From Symbiodinium microadriaticum (lineage: Eukaryota > Sar > Dinophyceae > Suessiales > Symbiodiniaceae): 64,000 nt of DNA. The notes under the pieces were generated by a model. The model did not search any database. It saw only the letters and a program-made list of their open reading frames with translations, and had not been told where the DNA came from. The translations under genes were made by a program, and so were the position numbers. The first letter of the stretch is position 1. The number at the start of each line of letters is the position of its first letter. Of the stretch, positions 1-10,057 are shown piece after piece. The DNA lies in assembly GCA_001939145.1 (NCBI GenBank), contig LSRX01000667.1, positions 101,158-165,157 on the forward strand, given 5' to 3'.

Positions 1-894
1 GCGCCAGGATTTGGGACCTGGCTCGGCTCGGCTATGATTGTACTTGGGGTTATGGGTATGGTGACAGCCAGCAGTGGAGTGCGATAGCAACACTTTTGAG
101 CTGGCCTCTTTGATCCATTGCCACATCCATTCAGACTTGGACCTCAGGCATGAAGGCATGACAACCTGTAACCCTATGAGCCCTAAGAAGAGCACTACGA
201 TTATGGACAGGAGTGCAGCAGCACACTTCGAGTGTTTTTGCTGAGCTCGCTTCGCGTAGTCAAGGGCCTCCTGCAGGCATCGACGTAGGTACTCCATCCT
301 ACTCTCCTCAGGTCTCTGATCTTCAGGAAGAGGTGGATATCGTGAGCTTCGGGAGCGCTTAGAGCGTGCTGGTCGATGCTGGTTTGGCCCCGTGGCTGGG
401 ATCAGTTCCGGTGAGGAAGAGGAGCTGGCAATGGCAGTAGTGGCATGAGGCTCTGACTCTGGAAAGCTAGTCATGACTGATGCAGTCGAGCTCGATGGAA
501 GCTCATCCGTTCCCAGAGAGGGTTGTGATGTCGATCCCTCTGGTGCATCCATCTCAGCTTCATCTGCCCAGCTAGAGTGTCGAGACCTTTGCATTTTTGC
601 CGGCGACGGCACTGCTTCCTCCAAGTCTTCATCCAAAGGCCTGCCATCATCGCGATGTTCACACACCGTCAGTGGGAGACCAGCCGGCTCTGCCGCAGAG
701 GCAGACGAGCTAGCTGCCCCACCCATGAATCCACTCTGCTCACCCTGACCAGCAAGCTGCTCCTCCTGGGGCGCTGTCGACGTGTTGTCCTGGGCATCCT
801 GCTGCACTAGATCCTGTTGACGAAGCCGATCACGCTGGGCCTTCCCCAGTCGCGTCCCCTGCCGAATGCGCGTGGCTGTGCTTTTTTTCCCCAT
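1..894 (-). CDS. Ser-rich single-pass membrane protein, C-terminus off window
   Basis: On the minus strand an ATG at 894-892 opens a frame that stays open for 298 codons to the window edge, so the C-terminus is missing. The N-terminus is basic (MGKKSTATRIRQGTRLGKAQ). Residues about 20-200 are Gln/Ser/Pro-rich and probably disordered. A charged helical stretch follows. Residues about 225-246 (AALLSIIVVLFLGLIGLQVV) form one clear transmembrane segment, followed by a Trp/Lys-containing tail. No catalytic domain is recognised. It lies downstream of the LINE-type retroelement on the same strand and could be an accessory ORF of that element or a host gene. The frame was read base by base with no stop. 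The function is unknown. Confidence 0.55.
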   Translation of the reverse strand, partial: MGKKSTATRIRQGTRLGKAQRDRLRQQDLVQQDAQDNTSTAPQEEQLAGQGEQSGFMGGAASSSASAAEPAGLPLTVCEHRDDGRPLDEDLEEAVPSPAKMQRSRHSSWADEAEMDAPEGSTSQPSLGTDELPSSSTASVMTSFPESEPHATTAIASSSSSPELIPATGPNQHRPARSKRSRSSRYPPLPEDQRPEESRMEYLRRCLQEALDYAKRAQQKHSKCAAALLSIIVVLFLGLIGLQVVMPSCLRSKSEWMWQWIKEASSKVLLSHSTAGCHHTHNPKYNHSRAEPGPKSWR

Positions 895-1218
895 TGCTAA
901 AGCACACAGCACCTGGCTAGAAGGAGTGGCACTGGAATCGGCAACTTGGGAGAAGGAAGGGCTCTTGGAGAGGATTCCCGGGTGCTGGCTCGTGTAGAGA
1001 TGCAGCGAAAGATTAACCCCATCAATATGATATCCCACGACAAGAAAAAGGATCCTCAATCCTCGGAGCCGTCTGCAATCATGAGACACATGAGTGTGAT
1101 CAGTGCACATCCAATGGGCTATCAATCCCACCTGATTGGAACGCTGAAAACAAAGCATCTTCTCTGCATGAGGGCCCGACTTTGTGTCCCCGGGATCTCG
1201 TAGGTACACTCTGCATTC

Positions 1219-2683
1219 TGGCGAGGCGAGTCCCTCGAGCCATGCCTGCTTTTCCGTTACATGCATCAAAAATCTCCCCGGCACCAAACACTGCCACCCG
1301 AGCCTCCGATTTTGACCGAAAGGTCGACGATTTAGCCTCCTTACCTGCACCAGGTGTATGCTCTGCCATCTGGACCTCTGATTTGTCCCTGATTGATGAT
1401 GATTCAGCCTCCCCATCTGCAAGCAGTCTCCACCTTCGTGACCAAATTAGGTCTGTTATCTGCCTTTGCCTGCCAGGGAGTGTCCCATGAGGCTGCATTA
1501 CAATATTGAATAAGCAGGGCACGGGCACATCTCCTTGGCGAGGCGTAGCCCTCGAGCCAGAGAGTGAACCTGAAGTGCGCAACAGTCTGTGTGTGAGGTG
1601 CTGTCTTCAAGACCCTGTGAGGAGGCGGAGGTTTTGCAAAGCTGAGTGGGATAAGCAGTGTGCATCGTCCTGGCGAGGCGTGGCCCTCAAGCCACATAGA
1701 TGACCTGAGGTGGGCAACAGGATTAGCAGGCATTGAGGGGTACATCGAGATCTCCAGGATCCTAGCCAGTTTACCGCGTGGGAGGTCGCGAAACCTTAGG
1801 CCCCATTCACCCAGATAAACAAAGGACCTTGACAGGCTACTTCCGTGCTCGTTTCCGGTAGGATGCAACGGCTGAGTCAAGTGCCCAGCTTCCACAGCAA
1901 GATGTACATGTAGTATTGTTTCCCTGCAGAGGTGCTCATCGCTCCGTGTGATGGGACCAGTGCAGCAGAGCAGAACAGAAGTGTAGCATGCAAAGCACCA
2001 AGCCCGCCTCCGCAGGATTTCAGGAATGCAGACAACATGTAAACATGACTGTTCGGTATCAAAGGCTGCAGTGGAGTGGACAATCAGCTGCATGACATGA
2101 AAGCGGCAATCACATGTATCGCAGGGGCCAGCTCCAGAGCATCCAATAGCCACACATGATTTTGAGACAGCTCTGCAGAGCACTGCACCGTTGTGGCATG
2201 TCGAGGCAGCCAGCCAGGCAGCACAAAACCTTGCGTACCGCACAGGAACACACGCGTGAAGAGCATACTGTTCTATCATGGCTGAGGCCGGTTCTTCACA
2301 GAGCCCTGGAGCAGGCGAGGCGAAGCCCTCGAGCCTGAGTGCACATTTACAATCCAGGGCCACCACAGAGCATCCAACCGCTGGGAGTGGGACCCGCAGA
2401 TAGTGTGACATGTCGTCAAAGGACCTGGTGCTGCAGCAGACACGCACCAAACATGAAAGGCACAGACCTACCTGCCGCAAAACAGTTCGAGCGGAGCTCC
2501 GCTCAGGGAAAACCCCCAGCTGCACATCGCCTGAGGCACCTACCATCACTGGCGAGGGGAAGCCCTCAAAGCCGTGAATCACCTGTGGTGATTGCTTGCA
2601 AAGACAGCTAGCCCAACCAAGCTGATACGTCGGTACTGTTAAGGGCACATAGCACGGTAAGGGCGAGGCGAAGCCCTCAATCC
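1219..2683. repeat. Six dispersed copies of a 22-bp hairpin repeat
   Basis: Six near-identical short motifs of the form GGCGAGGCG-AAG-CCCTCGAGCC occur near 1219, 1536, 1671, 2313, 2551 and 2662, all in the same orientation. GAGG can pair with CCTC and the outer GGC with GCC, giving a small hairpin with a bulge. The sequence between copies is not repeated, so this is an interspersed palindrome family and not a tandem array. A few positions vary (GAG, TAG or GAAG in the loop; TCGAG or TCAAG on the 3' side). No function can be assigned. Confidence 0.7.
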
Positions 2684-2870
2684 CGCGACGCAGTATTGGG
2701 TCGGCTCTCCACTTGATCACCTTCATACAGAGTGTTCTATGTGCAGGAATACATTGCATGCGCGTATGTGGCACAACATGAATCAGGAGCCAGCCTGCTG
2801 AGGCACCAAAATATCGCTGAAATCGCTCCAGCGCAAGGCGAATGCGGGCTTCAGGAAGCGTTTGTTGCAT
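1404..2870 (-). other. Long open frame, probably not coding in most of its length
   Basis: A 488-codon frame is open on the minus strand. Its first 30 or so residues (MQQTLPEARIRLALERFQRY) look protein-like. The rest is Cys/Trp-rich without domain structure and reads through four or more hairpin-repeat copies as recurrent EGFASP or EGYASP strings. This suggests the frame is open by composition and not by selection. The beginning lies 28 bases after the stop of the secreted-protein ORF. It could be the start of a short ORF or the 3' region of the LINE-type element. Confidence 0.2.
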
Positions 2871-2897
2871 ACGATATTGAACGGCAGCAATAAGAGC

Positions 2898-3347
2898 CTA
2901 CATCGTTGTAAAGCGAGTCGCCTGTTGAATATGATCAGTGTAAAGCGCCAACAAATCATTCCACTGCGGGTTGGTATTAGGCTCCACGTCCTCCGAACAG
3001 TACATAAGAAATGTTTGCAGAGCCAGCAGCACCTGAGTCATTGGAGGACGAGCTTCAGGGGGAATGTTTGCCAGCAGCGTTGTTTCGGGATCAGCCATGG
3101 CCCCCTCTGTCGAGCCACAGGCATTTGCTGTACTACTATTGCTTGGTGGCAAGTATCCTTCAATAGGCGTGACACGGTACAGTGTAGTAGTTTCCCCTTC
3201 CATCTCGCCACTCCCAATTGGCTCCACAATCGCCACGAATCCGTCTTCCTCGTTACTGCTCGAGGGTGCATCTCCTTTTGGGCCGGAGAATCCTGGTGTC
3301 ACATGGAGCACCAGGACCATAAGCAGGAGCAGACCTCTGAATGCCAT
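2898..3347 (-). CDS. Small secreted protein, 149 aa
   Basis: The ATG at 3347-3345 begins a classic signal peptide (MAFRGLLLLMVLVLHVTPGFSG) with a hydrophobic core at residues 6-15 and a likely cleavage site near residue 20. The mature part is acidic and Ser/Thr/Pro-rich, then becomes helical (VLLALQTFLMYCSEDVEP) and ends at a TAG. There is no known domain. It sits about 90 bases from the sequence gap, downstream of and on the same strand as the LINE-type retroelement. It may be an accessory ORF of that element or a host gene. The start was chosen because it creates the signal peptide; the frame stays open upstream of it. Confidence 0.5.
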   Translation of the reverse strand: MAFRGLLLLMVLVLHVTPGFSGPKGDAPSSSNEEDGFVAIVEPIGSGEMEGETTTLYRVTPIEGYLPPSNSSTANACGSTEGAMADPETTLLANIPPEARPPMTQVLLALQTFLMYCSEDVEPNTNPQWNDLLALYTDHIQQATRFTTM

Positions 3348-3439
3348 GGCAGCTGCTACTTGTAGCCCCTGGCCGCAGAACGAACAGGGCAACAGGAACC
3401 CAGGGGAAAACGGGCAAGGGAACGCGGGACACGAACCCG

Positions 3440-4391
3440 NNNNNNNNNNNNNNNNNNNNNNNNNNNNNNNNNNNNNNNNNNNNNNNNNNNNNNNNNNNNN
3501 NNNNNNNNNNNNNNNNNNNNNNNNNNNNNNNNNNNNNNNNNNNNNNNNNNNNNNNNNNNNNNNNNNNNNNNNNNNNNNNNNNNNNNNNNNNNNNNNNNNN
3601 NNNNNNNNNNNNNNNNNNNNNNNNNNNNNNNNNNNNNNNNNNNNNNNNNNNNNNNNNNNNNNNNNNNNNNNNNNNNNNNNNNNNNNNNNNNNNNNNNNNN
3701 NNNNNNNNNNNNNNNNNNNNNNNNNNNNNNNNNNNNNNNNNNNNNNNNNNNNNNNNNNNNNNNNNNNNNNNNNNNNNNNNNNNNNNNNNNNNNNNNNNNN
3801 NNNNNNNNNNNNNNNNNNNNNNNNNNNNNNNNNNNNNNNNNNNNNNNNNNNNNNNNNNNNNNNNNNNNNNNNNNNNNNNNNNNNNNNNNNNNNNNNNNNN
3901 NNNNNNNNNNNNNNNNNNNNNNNNNNNNNNNNNNNNNNNNNNNNNNNNNNNNNNNNNNNNNNNNNNNNNNNNNNNNNNNNNNNNNNNNNNNNNNNNNNNN
4001 NNNNNNNNNNNNNNNNNNNNNNNNNNNNNNNNNNNNNNNNNNNNNNNNNNNNNNNNNNNNNNNNNNNNNNNNNNNNNNNNNNNNNNNNNNNNNNNNNNNN
4101 NNNNNNNNNNNNNNNNNNNNNNNNNNNNNNNNNNNNNNNNNNNNNNNNNNNNNNNNNNNNNNNNNNNNNNNNNNNNNNNNNNNNNNNNNNNNNNNNNNNN
4201 NNNNNNNNNNNNNNNNNNNNNNNNNNNNNNNNNNNNNNNNNNNNNNNNNNNNNNNNNNNNNNNNNNNNNNNNNNNNNNNNNNNNNNNNNNNNNNNNNNNN
4301 NNNNNNNNNNNNNNNNNNNNNNNNNNNNNNNNNNNNNNNNNNNNNNNNNNNNNNNNNNNNNNNNNNNNNNNNNNNNNNNNNNNNNNNNNNN
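3440..4391. other. Sequence gap (N run)
   Basis: A run of 952 undetermined bases interrupts the region between the protease-like Cys box and the small secreted protein. Any frame drawn across it is not evidence of coding. Confidence 0.99.
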
Positions 4392-4560
4392 GCAGTAAGG
4401 CCTGTAGCCTAATCCCAAGCGTGCCCAGCGTTCCAGGCAGACTGCCCCCCTGCGCCCATGCATGAACAAGGGTCAGAAAGGTAGAATTGATGTAACAGGA
4501 GTTGGTTGCACTCGGGTTACTGAGCCTGAGCCGTAGCGCCACGTCAGGCTGCGGACCTCC
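4392..4560 (-). pseudogene. USP-like cysteine-protease Cys box, runs into gap
   Basis: In the same frame as the RT, the minus strand reads LSNPSATNSCYINSTFLTLV. This matches the ubiquitin-specific-protease Cys box pattern (N-x-x-x-T-x-CY-x-NS-xx-L-x-L), with the candidate nucleophile Cys in NSCYINS at 4503-4483. The His and Asp boxes would lie in the 952-base gap or beyond it, so completeness cannot be judged. Family knowledge: USPs cleave ubiquitin from proteins. The assignment rests on one box only; a chance or other papain-like match is possible. Confidence 0.4.
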
Positions 4561-5492
4561 TCCGCTTCGCGGCCATGCTTCTGCCTCTCCTTGTGCATGT
4601 TGGCGGCGATCAGCTGCAAGACTGATAGCCCTGCCAGCCTCGCAAAGGCATCGTACAGGATCTGGCACTGGGTGCTGCGAAGCCCCACCGTCACCGTGAA
4701 CGCCACTGAGGCTCCACTCATGGTCTCGACTAGCTTCCTCTTGGGCGTGAATTGATTGAGGGCCGCCGGATCCTGCTTCAATGCCTCGCTCATGGACTCC
4801 AGCAGGGCCTTGACTTCCTGGTGTGGGACACCCTGACGGCTTGGATCGAGGACGAGAAGGTGTGCCTCCGGATCCCACTTCTGGTAGAGCCACGTCAGGG
4901 GCTGAGTAGTGACCCAGCTGGCCTTCTCTGCCGCCGCAATGCTGTCCGGGGTTAGCTCGAACTTCTCCATGCGCGCAGCCGTTTCCTTGAGCATCATGCG
5001 GAAGAGTTCGGACTTGAGACTGCAATCTACCTTCATCTGATCTCGAAGCTCGTTCCACTTGACCGAGGCCTGAATCAGTGGCTGGAGGATGCCGTGAGGC
5101 CCCGAGCTGACGTGAAGCAGGAAGGACTTCTCCTGCCTGAGCTCGCTGAGCTCCGTCTCCTGCCGCAAGCAGAGCCTGGCCATGGCGTAGATGGCAGCCT
5201 CCACATCCAAGCCCGGCGCATGCTTCCACGCCCACGTCGCTGAGCCGAATGGTCGATGGCGTGCTTCCTGAGGAGCATCCCACGTGAGCTCCTGGGACCA
5301 CCTGCCTTTGCTCTTCCCTTTGTCTTTGCCCTTGGCCTTCCCGATGCCCTTCCCTCTGATTCCTGCCGTGATGGCTGGATCTGGCTTGGAGCGCTTCAGC
5401 GGATTGCTTCCCTCTGATCCTGAGTCTCTTGTCGATCTTTCGCTGAGCGCTGGGAACAAAGGTCCCAGAATGTCCTCCACACTCTGAGCCAT
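4473..5492 (-). CDS. Second ORF of the LINE-type element, 339 aa, Lys/Gly-rich
   Basis: A separate frame begins with ATG at 5492-5490 (MAQSVEDILGPLFPALSERS) and overlaps the end of the RT frame by a shift of one register. It contains a basic Lys/Gly run (KGIGKAKGKDKGKSKG) near residue 50, a long helical middle part (RQETELSELRQEKSFLLHV) and a C-terminal part ending at a stop at 4473. No enzyme motif is visible. The basic run suggests RNA or DNA binding, so a Gag-like or chaperone role is possible but unproven. Its last 25 codons overlap the USP-like frame, so a second shift may fuse the two. It could be a programmed frameshift product or one exon of a decayed polyprotein. Confidence 0.5.
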   Translation of the reverse strand: MAQSVEDILGPLFPALSERSTRDSGSEGSNPLKRSKPDPAITAGIRGKGIGKAKGKDKGKSKGRWSQELTWDAPQEARHRPFGSATWAWKHAPGLDVEAAIYAMARLCLRQETELSELRQEKSFLLHVSSGPHGILQPLIQASVKWNELRDQMKVDCSLKSELFRMMLKETAARMEKFELTPDSIAAAEKASWVTTQPLTWLYQKWDPEAHLLVLDPSRQGVPHQEVKALLESMSEALKQDPAALNQFTPKRKLVETMSGASVAFTVTVGLRSTQCQILYDAFARLAGLSVLQLIAANMHKERQKHGREAEEVRSLTWRYGSGSVTRVQPTPVTSILPF

Positions 5493-7560
5493 TCTGATCG
5501 GACAGGTTAGGGCAATGAAGCCGTTTAAGCATGCAGAACTGGTATAGTACCGGGCAAAAAGGCGCATGATCCTTAGCAATGCGGGAGGTTTTATGACAGT
5601 AAGGGCAAGTTTTATCAGCTGTAGTGAGGAGGGCCCTGCAGTCCTGGCTAAGGGAGTCCGTGGTGATCCAGGTGCCAGGGTGAGCTTTGTGAAGATGCTT
5701 TTTGAGGGAGCGGAGGTCAGGCTGTGTTTGAGCACAGATACAGCAATGCCGAAGGAGGAACTGGCTCTGTTCATGAGTGGGTCTTGACTGCACTGGCACC
5801 GCAATGGCAATAGGGATCGAGTCCCCATTTTTGAGCACAAGGTGATGTGTCTCTCGCGCCGTTGACTCAGGGCTCGGCTGACTAAGGACTCGTAGGAACA
5901 CGATCTGAAAGAGGACCTGACAGTTCTGAGCATGGGCCCGGGCAGCCCTTTTATCCGCAAATTTGGGTGCCAGACAGAAGGGGCAACCCGCAGCGCTTGT
6001 GATGTGACTGGCATATGCAAGGCACTCGTGCTCAGCAATTTTTCCTGCCTGTTCCCATTCTGTGGTATGTGAGCCTCGAAGATGGATCTTGGTACCGCCT
6101 CGTGCTGGTGTCCACTGCCTGCACAGGCCGCAGTGATGCAGCAGCTCAGCCTGGAGCATCGAGTGCTTTTGCAGCGCTTCCAACGGCGTAGCTTGCCGGA
6201 GCGTGTGCATAACCTGATGATCACGCACTGTGGGTTGCAGCGGCTGGGGTTGTGGCTCAGAGCAGGCATCATCTGCCTTCGGAGCCTGGAACGGCGTGCC
6301 AGGAGGTAACGGCAAACTTGAGGTGTCGTCAATGGCCTGGGGTTCAGTAGTTGGTGCATTCTGAGGAGCTATGGGCACAGTCTCAGTGGGTGAAAGCGCT
6401 GGAGGCAGCAATGATGCATCAGCAGCACAGTTCTCCACGTCACACTGGGTGCGCTGCCCATCTTGTTCCCCCGAACTCCTGGGCACCTGTCTCATCGTCT
6501 GGTGACACACTTGATCATGGATGTGTCGCTGCAGCTGTTGCCAGGAGCTGAAGTTTTTGCCGCACCAACGACATGTGGGGAGCCCATCTGTTCCATGCTC
6601 AAAACGATCCACCTGCTTCCACTCCAGATAGTGCGATGGTTGGAGGGCGGCCTGATGCACTTTGTTCCGATGCTTGGTCAGAGCTGCTTTGCTACCGGCC
6701 TGATAGTCGCAGTCAGGGCAGGGAAAGACACTGGGCACGAGTTGGACAGGAGAAGTGGTTCTGTCACGAACGATTTGCTGAAGTTGGGTCACCAGGCGGA
6801 GTTCACATTGGACGATGTCAGCACTGAACCTGGCATCTTGCACAGAAAGGGTGGTTCTCAGTCTCTCAGTCTGCTCTTTCTGTTTGTGTGCTCGTTTGGC
6901 AATGCTCTCTATGGGATCGCTAACATGATAATTTTTGCAAAGCTGTTTATTGCTCGTGCCCGTGAGGTGAACCGGCTGTCGAGTAATGTGCCTGAGCTGC
7001 CGATAGTAGGAGGCTGCAACACGTTGTGCAGCAGCTGGCGTGAGACCTACTTGCGGCAAGGAGTACAGGAGGCTGGTGACCACACACGCCTGCCAAATTC
7101 TGAGCCGTGTACAGAGTGGGAGACCTCGACGCGTGAGCACCGGCTTCAGACGATCAAAGGAGGCCTGAGCTGCTTGGATCCTTCGCGTGGCGGTGAGGTC
7201 CTCCATTTTCTTGTAACTGAGAATCGCGCCTAAGTAATCATGCTTGTCGACCACCGGCAGGTGCCAAGTGTGATCCTCATGCCGGAAGGTAATGTGCAGC
7301 TGATTGTTACGAGTGTGCACAACTTGGTCACGAACTTTTTTGGCGGCTGTGCCTCCAAGATGCAGCAGGACTGCACATTTGGTGGGGGCTATGGTCATAC
7401 CCAATCTATGCAAAACCCACAAAGCCTTCGAGATCGCCTGAATCTGTTGCTGCAACTCATGACCCGAGTGGACCATAGCCTGAAAGAGCGCATCATCAGC
7501 GAACCAGTTACTATGCTTTTTGCTCCATTCAGGCCCGTTGTTGTTTTTCTTTGAACAATA
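5490..7560 (-). pseudogene. Reverse transcriptase C-terminal part with zinc-finger array
   Basis: The frame carries NWFADDALFQ at 7503-7492, the catalytic Asp pair of a retroelement polymerase, then a region typical of LINE RT/thumb (VDKHDYLGAILSYKK; SLLYSLPQVGLTPAA). From about residue 300 come zinc-finger-like pairs: CPDC...H...H, CRWC...H...H, CGLC...H...H, CPFC...H...C, CCIC...H...H and CPYC...C. These would bind nucleic acid. The frame remains open beyond 5490, but there its composition stops looking protein-like and another frame (start 5492) takes over, so a frameshift or an overlapping ORF is likely. The palm before FADD is missing, so the copy is incomplete. Confidence 0.7.
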
Positions 7561-8502
7561 AAGCTCTATCTTTTCCAGGAATTCAAAGAACGAAACGACT
7601 TCGGCCCCGGCCCGTGGACATGCCAAGGCAGTGGTCAGCCTCCTCGTCCGCCACCCCCACCGCCGCCTTTGCCACGATTCAGGACTACGCCAACCTACAA
7701 TCCGCCAACTACTTCCACTTCATACCTACATGGCCGACAACAAACTTGTCACCAAAGTTGGAAGGACACCAGAACCTACCTCGGCAACATCGCGGATCAC
7801 AAGGACAGGATCAAGGCTTATGTTGAGCTCACTGATCAAGAACGAGTTCGCCCATTGCCCGTTGACATGGCCGAGCGGGACGAGTTATCGGCCCGCATTC
7901 ATGAATCCGAGCCCAACATCCCGAGGCCCTTGTGCACAGAACTCGCCCATATGTTTTTGGCATCGGGAACTGCAGCCGGTAATCTGGAATTGCAGCACAT
8001 CATGCGTTTTCAGGTCGCGGACTTGTGGGATTGCATTTGCTTCCCGCTCGCCACCCCTGGTGTTCCTGCCTTTGGAGTCGAGGAAGGACAACCTCAAGAC
8101 AACATGCACAGCTATGTTTTTGTGCATGGCACTGACATTCCGGCGGGCACCAGCATCCTCCACGAGCTCCTCATTCGACCTCACATGCCAGGTGTCCGCA
8201 ACGAAGGCTCCTTCCCCGCTTATTGCTTTTACGGACAATGTGCGCTCAGGGACCTGGACCTTCAAAATCTGAAGCAAGCAGTGGATCGCCAATTATGCAT
8301 ATCAAAAGGGTTCCAGGGAATCCTTATTGCCGGCATTATTCGCACTGCCCAAGTTCATGCCAAAATCACTTGGAGCGATACCAGTACCACCGAGGAGGCC
8401 CGTCTCACACGCCGACGTGGAGTTGTACGAACCCCCACTCGGTGGGCTTTTCACCCGGCACATGCCCACATTAAGGCAGTGATCCTTCCGTTGCCACTAT
8501 AA
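7556..8502 (+). CDS. Leading ORF with uncharacterised HxT...RP...GII domain
   Basis: The frame opens after a stop at 7552-7554 and reads KLYLFQEFKERNDFGPGP, then a Pro run, before the first in-frame ATG at 7669 (277 aa from there). Numbered from that ATG, residues about 150-255 form a compact domain. It has HGT at 153-155, IL-x-E-xxx-RP 8-17 residues later, FPAYCFYGQ, then GILIAGIIRTAQVHA. The same spacing recurs in the ORF at 32696-34126. The HGT start recalls ADP-ribosyltransferase or KptA folds, but this is only a suggestion. The N-terminus may be truncated at the element junction. Confidence 0.5.
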
Positions 8503-8658
8503 GTGCATTTGAGGGGCAACATGATTTGCCCGCAGGTTTCTGTTTGTTCATTGCTGCCTCTCTCAATTTCACGCATTGCCTTTGCATGATCTTCCTTCCG
8601 TTGTCTGCAGGCATTTTGTAGGTAGGCTCTCGTAGCTTCGTTGCTGTCTTTTCACAAC

Positions 8659-10057
8659 ATGGATCGAAGCCGCACCCCGCCCCCTCGATTTGGCAATCCC
8701 TCCAACATGATGGGAGGTCCTGCCATGGGAAACTGCCGCTTCCCACCAGTGCCGCCTCCACCTCCTTTGCCTGTCTCTCCTTTGGCACTTGGGCACTGGC
8801 TCTCCGGGTCACTGGCCCACAACTCGCTGCAATGCCGTCCAGCCAATTTGGGCTTCATGCCTGGTCTGGCTCGCGCTGTGTTTCCTCGGCCTTATCCCTC
8901 TCCCGGGGCACTGCCTCCACATCCGACGCCTTCTGCCCCAATTTCCAACCTGGAGAGTCTGCCTGTCTCCGGTGGAAAAGCCTCCTGCCAACAACCCTGT
9001 GCCTATTGCCCCTTCTGCCACAGCTCTGCCTGAGGACTGGGTCGCCGATTCACATTTCCTGGACAATCGCCGCAGCATCGGCAACCTCACTTTGCCCAGA
9101 CACGTTGCATCCACCACCTGGGCTAAGGAGCGTGGCATCGCTGGACTCGAAGTCAAACACCTGCATCCTTCCATGTTCTTGTATCAGAACTGGAACAGTC
9201 ATTGGCTTCGGTGGATAGCCCACGGCAAGGAAGCCTACTTCCTAGTTGCTCGCACCAAGCCTGAAATGGCGCTTGTTGGGGAGATACTTACGCACCTTCG
9301 CACTCAGAATGTGGATATCGATGCTGCTGCCACGAACCTTGCCGTGCAAACACAGACCACGCAAGCTAAGAACATTGCCACAAAAGCCCTTGCTCAGCAT
9401 CTCGTCGCTGAACTGCAGAATCTTGTGCCTGTGCAGACCGATGTCGAATCACATGACCGCATCCGAGAACTTGAGACTCAGCTCGGTGCTTTGCAACAAA
9501 AGCTCCAGCAGAAAGAAGCTGGTGCATCCACTGCACCCGACCCCACCTCTTCCCCTAAGACCCCTGCTCCGGCCACGTTGTCGGGCATGCCGCATTCCCC
9601 GCTTGGTTCTGCAGAACCTGCCTGTGCAAAAGCCCCTGCAGCTACACTTGGCCAACCGTTGCGGCAGCTGCCTTTGTCTTTCAGCCCCAACAGTCAAGGG
9701 CCTGCACCTGCTGCTCATCAGGCGCCCACGCCTGCCGCGCCTCAGCCAGAATGCATCCTCAAGCCACCCAGCGACGGTTCGTCCTGGCTTGTTAATAATC
9801 TGCCCGCCAAGTTCCAGGATAAGGAGCTGCGCACATGGGTTGGTGGCCTCGCCATCAACGATCGTAAGAAAACAGAGCTTGAGGATTGGATCAGTGAGGT
9901 TGAACATTACATCAATACTCTTGATGACGAAGACAAAACCCTCACCAGCAAGATGCGTCGCATAGGAGTAGTTTGGGGCATTCCCCTCACTGTCATTAGC
10001 TTCAACAAACTGGCCCTTGCAAGAATCATGGCCGTCGCCTCTTTCATGGAGAGGTGA
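8659..10057 (+). pseudogene. Pro-rich, coiled-coil ORF of the Penelope-like element (frameshifted)
   Basis: An ATG at 8659 starts MDRSRTPPPRFGNPSNMMGG followed by Pro-rich sequence in one frame. Near 8965 the protein-like reading moves to another frame (VEKPPANNPVPIAPSATALP) that runs to a TGA at 10055-10057, so there is one frameshift. The second part has a conserved-looking block (HLHPSMFLYQNWNSHWLRW), a coiled coil (DRIRELETQLGALQQKLQQK), a Pro/Ala-rich linker and a C-terminal helical block (KTELEDWISEVEHYINTLDD). The next coding region continues in the same register just after the TGA, so the two may once have been one polyprotein. A structural Gag-like role is possible. Confidence 0.45.

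Larger units (their letters stand above)
4392..7626 (-). mobile_element. LINE-type retroelement, truncated at its 5' side
   Basis: In minus-strand order the element shows the end of a reverse transcriptase palm (FADD at 7503-7492), thumb-like sequence, at least six zinc-finger-like Cys/His motifs, an overlapping second reading frame, and a USP-like Cys box at the gap. The N-terminal fingers and palm motifs of the polymerase are absent, because at about 7.54-7.63 kb the sequence changes to plus-strand coding of another element. It therefore cannot be autonomous. The order RT, zinc fingers, second frame and protease-like domain is read directly. Assignment to a LINE class is inference from the FADD box and the region after it. 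Confidence 0.65.

Noticed and set aside
2898-4469. Very long frames across 3440-4391 on both strands
   Set aside because: They are open only because undetermined bases contain no stops.
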